This document shows positions 33,972 to 36,872 of a DNA stretch of 36,872 nt, in pieces; the stretch's first letter is position 1, and every line of letters starts with the position of its first letter. Source of the DNA: Oligosphaeraceae bacterium (GTDB taxonomy: Bacteria > Verrucomicrobiota > Lentisphaeria > Oligosphaerales > Oligosphaeraceae); assembly GCA_012515455.1 (NCBI GenBank), contig JAAYYJ010000293.1, positions 1 to 36,872 on the forward strand, in the 5' to 3' direction. Under the pieces are notes generated by a model that had not been told where the DNA came from, did no database searches, and saw only the letters and a program-made list of their open reading frames with translations. The position numbers and the translations under genes were made by a program.

Positions 33972-34823
33972 TCAACCGAGGAAATCCAGACCGATATCGA
34001 CGGCAGTGGCACTGTGGGTCAGTGCGCCCACGCTGATAAAATCCAGCCCCAGATGGCGCAGAGCCGGCAGCCGTTCCAGGGTGATGCCGCCGCTGGCTTC
34101 AGTCTTGGCCCGGCCGGCTATGATCCGGATGGCCTCGGCCATTTCGGCGTCGCTCATATTGTCCAGCAGGATATACTCCACTCCGGCTGCGGCTGCCGCC
34201 CGCACGTCCTCCAGAGTATCCGCCTCGACTTCGATTTCCAGCTGCGGATAGTGCTGACGGCAGGCCTGCACCGCGTGGGGGATGGCATCCGGTCCGCAGA
34301 GCTTGGCCAGCTCGCGGTGGTTGTCCTTGATCATAATCCGGTCATAGAGACCGATGCGGTGATTCTGACCACCGCCGGCCCACACTGCGTATTTTTCCAG
34401 CAGCCGCAGGCCAGGAGTGGTCTTGCGGGTATCCAGGATTTTAGTCTGGGAATCACCCAGGGCCTGCACATAGCGCCGGGTCAGGGTCGCAATGCCGCAC
34501 AGCCGTTGCAGGAAATTCAAGGCGGTGCGCTCAGCCGTCAGGATGGTCCGGGCGCAACCGCGCACACTGGCCAAATTACTGCCGGCCGGGCAGAACTGCC
34601 CCTCCTGAACGTGCGGTTCCAGCACCACGGCACCGGGAAATTCCTGGAACAGCACCTGCAGCACTGGGAAGCCGGCACAGACACAGTCCTGCCGAGTGAC
34701 AAAATGGGCGGTGATCTCCAGCTCTGCCGGCAGAATCGCCAGCGTGGTGGCATCACCGCTGCCGACATCCTCGGCGATGGCCCGCCGGCAGATTTCCCGC
34801 ATTGATGCAGCCGATAAATTCAT
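33972..34823 (-). CDS. nadC: Quinolinate phosphoribosyltransferase (decarboxylating)
   Basis: NadC makes nicotinate mononucleotide from quinolinate and PRPP in NAD synthesis. The start at 34823 is favoured: its ATG overlaps the stop of the upstream transferase gene (ATGA) and follows CAGGAA. This gives 283 residues, the normal length. Family motifs are AERTALNFLQRLCGIATLT, DTRKTTPGLRLLEKYAVWAGGG followed by QNHR, DRIMIKDNH, EVEADTLED and ASGGITLERL. The ORF upstream of this start belongs to the neighbouring gene. Last gene of the rseP-cmk-wecA-like-nadC group and convergent with the phosphodiesterase-like gene (41-bp gap). Confidence 0.96.
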   Translation of the reverse strand: MNLSAASMREICRRAIAEDVGSGDATTLAILPAELEITAHFVTRQDCVCAGFPVLQVLFQEFPGAVVLEPHVQEGQFCPAGSNLASVRGCARTILTAERTALNFLQRLCGIATLTRRYVQALGDSQTKILDTRKTTPGLRLLEKYAVWAGGGQNHRIGLYDRIMIKDNHRELAKLCGPDAIPHAVQACRQHYPQLEIEVEADTLEDVRAAAAAGVEYILLDNMSDAEMAEAIRIIAGRAKTEASGGITLERLPALRHLGLDFISVGALTHSATAVDIGLDFLG

Positions 34824-35911
34824 TTCCTGTTCGCCTCCGGGAGATAAAATTGGATAATTGAGACCAGTGCCAGTAGTGCGCCAGTATGAGCGAAGACCAG
34901 GCAGACCCCGGCTGGGGGCAGCCACAGCAGGGTCACCGCGCTGGCCCCGGCGATAAAGCAGAGCAGGCAGACCAGCAATACCGCATAACCGCGCGACAGC
35001 CCGAGATTGACAAAGCGGTGCGAGATATGCCGGTTGTCGCCCACATAGACCGGCAGGTGCAGCCGCAGCCGCAGCACGACCACGGCAGCAGCGTCAAAAA
35101 GCGGTATGGCCAGCACCAGCAGCGGTATCAGCACCGGGGTAGCGGTGGGGCTCTCGCCCGGCATGTAGTAGGTAGTCAGAATCGCCAGCACTGCCAGGCA
35201 GTAGCCCAGAAAATGACTGCCGCCATCACCCATGAAAATCTTGGCCGGCGGACGGTTGTGAGCCAGGAAGCCCAACGCGCTGCCACCCGCAGCAGCCCCC
35301 AGCATGGCCACAAAATGCTGCCCCCGGATTGATGCCACCAGCACCAGAAACAGACAAGCCAGGGCCGCAGTACCACCTGCCAGGCCGTCCATGTTGTCGA
35401 AAAAATTAAGGGCATTGATAACGGTCAGGGTCCAAAACACCGTCACTGCCCAGGTCAGAACCGGGCAGCTCAAGCCCAGGGTCAGACGCGGCCCCCAGGA
35501 GGCACTCAGCGCCGCCAGCAGGAGCTGGAGCAGGAATTTCCGCCCGGCCGGCATCGCCCAGCGGTCATCCCAGACCCCGAGCGCGGTAAATCCCGCGGCT
35601 ACGGCCGCGAGCAGGAGCAGATTCCCCCATACCGCCTTGATGCCCGGCAGGACGTGGCTGATGTCGGCGGGGAGCAGGTCTTTTCCCAAGCTACTAAGCA
35701 CTATGCCGCCGAGCAGCGTCGCCAGCCAGGCCAGGCACATCGCTATGCCGCCGGCCACCGGGGTAGGCTGGCGGTGCCTCTTATGGGCTTCATGCAAGGG
35801 CATGTCCAGCAGCCCCAGACGCGGGGCCAGCATCCGGCAGATTCCGGTCAAGATTACCGCCAGTACCGTCGCAACCAGCCAGGCGATGCCATACAGTACA
35901 ATCCAGCTCAT
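34820..35911 (-). CDS. WecA/MraY-family undecaprenyl-phosphate sugar-1-phosphate transferase
   Basis: This polytopic enzyme transfers a UDP-sugar phosphate to undecaprenyl phosphate and starts an envelope glycan. The start at 35911 overlaps the cmk stop (ATGA) and gives 363 residues. About ten membrane helices are visible. Catalytic motifs are GVWDDRWAMPAGRKFLLQ (D115-D116), NALNFFDNMDGLAGG (about 166-180), FMGDGGSHFLG and the C-terminal HISHRFVNLGLS loop, which is closer to WecA/TagO than to MraY. Together with the Wzy-like gene it points to a surface polysaccharide or teichoic-like glycan. The sugar is not determinable. Confidence 0.92.
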   Translation of the reverse strand: MSWIVLYGIAWLVATVLAVILTGICRMLAPRLGLLDMPLHEAHKRHRQPTPVAGGIAMCLAWLATLLGGIVLSSLGKDLLPADISHVLPGIKAVWGNLLLLAAVAAGFTALGVWDDRWAMPAGRKFLLQLLLAALSASWGPRLTLGLSCPVLTWAVTVFWTLTVINALNFFDNMDGLAGGTAALACLFLVLVASIRGQHFVAMLGAAAGGSALGFLAHNRPPAKIFMGDGGSHFLGYCLAVLAILTTYYMPGESPTATPVLIPLLVLAIPLFDAAAVVVLRLRLHLPVYVGDNRHISHRFVNLGLSRGYAVLLVCLLCFIAGASAVTLLWLPPAGVCLVFAHTGALLALVSIIQFYLPEANRK

Positions 35912-36597
35912 TGCTGCTCCCGGATATATGCGGCCAGCCAATCCGCGACCTCATCCTGGGTGCGGCCATCAGTGTTGACCAGCAGCGCATCAGGCGCGGG
36001 ACGCAACGGCGCCACCGCCCGGCTGCTGTCCAGGTGGTCACGCGCCGCGATTTCAGCGGCCACTGCCGCCAGAGTCGCATCCGCAGCGACCTCACCGCGC
36101 TGGGCAAAACGGCGGCGGGCGCGTTCTTCCGGGCTGGCGGTGATGAAAAACTTAAACCGCGCGTGCGGAAAAATCACGGTGCCGATATCCCGGCCCTCCA
36201 TAATCACGATACCGAGCCGGCTGCACTCCCTTTGGCGGTCCAGCAGCCAAGTCCGCAGGGCAGGGATGCTGGCGACCTGGCTGACCACAGCGGTCACCTC
36301 TGGCGCCCGGAATTCCCCGGGCTGCAGTACTTTTCCATTGAGGCAGAGCTGCAGGGTCTGTTTCGGTCCGGGCTGAAGACGGTAGCGCAAGTCCCAGCCG
36401 GGCAGCAGCTCGAGGATTTTCTCCGGTTGCGTCACGGGGTCCACGCCGGCTTTCAAGACCGCCCAGGCTGCCGCGCGGTACATATCGCCAGTGTTGACAT
36501 AATACCCGCCCAAGCGGTCCGCCAGCATCCGGGCGGCAGTGCTTTTGCCTGAGGCCGCCGGACCATCGATAGCGACTTGGTAGTACTGCGCAGTCAT
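35908..36597 (-). CDS. cmk: Cytidylate kinase
   Basis: Cmk phosphorylates CMP and dCMP. The 229-residue protein has the P-loop IDGPAASGKST (10-20), NTGDMYRAAAW (35-45), MEGRDIGTVIFP (about 133-144), the lid KFFITASPEERARRR and DHLDSSRAVAPLRPA, in standard order. Its ATG overlaps the stop of the upstream M50 protease gene and its stop overlaps the next start, both as ATGA. Confidence 0.97.
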   Translation of the reverse strand: MTAQYYQVAIDGPAASGKSTAARMLADRLGGYYVNTGDMYRAAAWAVLKAGVDPVTQPEKILELLPGWDLRYRLQPGPKQTLQLCLNGKVLQPGEFRAPEVTAVVSQVASIPALRTWLLDRQRECSRLGIVIMEGRDIGTVIFPHARFKFFITASPEERARRRFAQRGEVAADATLAAVAAEIAARDHLDSSRAVAPLRPAPDALLVNTDGRTQDEVADWLAAYIREQQ

Positions 36598-36872
36598 TTT
36601 TCCGCCGCGGTGGACAATTCTGAAGGACTCTCTTGCGGCAGTTCCGAGCCACTGGCATTCTGTTCCACGGCCGGTGTGCTGCTCAGCCAGTAATGCAGGC
36701 GGACGAAGATGCGCTTGCCGTCAAAAACCGTGATATAGAGCATCAGCCCGATCAGCAAAGCCGCGAAGACATTCTGCAGTATTGAGACCAGCTTAACCGG
36801 CAGGCGTCTGCGGATAATCAGTTCCAGCACCGCATAGGCGATATGTCCGCCGTCGAGCACCGGCAGGGGCAG
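36594..36872 (-). CDS. rseP: C-terminus of M50 site-2 protease RseP (5' end outside window)
   Basis: The last 92 codons are visible. They open with LPLPVLDGGHIAYAVLELI, the PxLDGG motif that supplies the third zinc ligand of intramembrane proteases of the RseP family. A final transmembrane helix (VFAALLIGLMLYITVF) and a hydrophilic tail follow. The HExxH and PDZ parts lie outside the window. In E. coli RseP cleaves anti-sigma factor RseA. The stop overlaps the cmk start (ATGA). Confidence 0.85.
   Translation of the reverse strand: MPLPVLDGGHIAYAVLELIIRRRLPVKLVSILQNVFAALLIGLMLYITVFDGKRIFVRLHYWLSSTPAVEQNASGSELPQESPSELSTAAEK

Noticed and set aside
34824..34925. Upstream ATG start for nadC
   Set aside because: The extra 34 residues overlap the transferase gene. 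The ATGA overlap and CAGGAA support the start at 34823.

Overview
The window looks like chromosomal core sequence of a Gram-negative bacterium of the PVC superphylum, most likely Lentisphaerota (Victivallales-like). This placement is inference. It rests on the high G+C, the ExbB/ExbD clusters tied to TPR and squalene-cyclase-like toroid proteins, a fused SecDF, secreted EF-hand and beta-propeller proteins, and a GH105 enzyme. There are no phage, IS or CRISPR features. About 25 genes can be supported, plus one tRNA and a striking 55-bp tandem array.

Left part (1-4910): the amino-terminal 821 codons of secA on the minus strand, then pyrE (minus), then a divergent exported coiled-coil/TPR protein. 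Bases 4911-5256 hold no clear gene but show nested inverted repeats and coding-like fragments.

Centre-left (5257-13500, minus strand): a six-gene unit. In transcription order it encodes a 1363-residue TPR/coiled-coil/TPR protein, a 252-residue exported repeat protein, ExbB/TolQ, two ExbD/TolR and a TonB/TolA-like transducer. The transducer has the S-x3-H transmembrane signature, but its C-terminal half is an alpha/alpha-toroid (prenyltransferase/squalene-oxidase repeat) domain. This is the best candidate for an undescribed system: a proton-motive-force-driven envelope machine with an unusual effector domain. tRNA-Pro(CGG) lies just upstream.

Middle (13675-21300): non-coding DNA, a ten-copy 55-bp minisatellite able to form hairpins, a stand-alone beta-ketoacyl synthase behind dinB (DNA polymerase IV), and a small carbohydrate locus (HpcH/HpaI aldolase, secreted propeller-like protein, convergent GH105 unsaturated glycuronyl hydrolase). 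A secreted EF-hand protein with a strong terminator follows.

Right part (21327-36872): a minus-strand group (O-antigen ligase-like protein, gmk, stand-alone coaC). Divergent to it are yajC-secDF-hrpB, then an exported double-thioredoxin protein, a second toroid protein and an alkaline-phosphatase-superfamily enzyme on the plus strand. Last comes a tightly overlapping minus-strand operon rseP(partial)-cmk-wecA/mraY-like-nadC in which every junction is an ATGA stop/start overlap. Protein export (SecA, YajC, SecDF), envelope glycan (WecA-like, Wzy-like), nucleotide and cofactor synthesis (PyrE, Gmk, Cmk, CoaC, NadC) and envelope energetics dominate the window.
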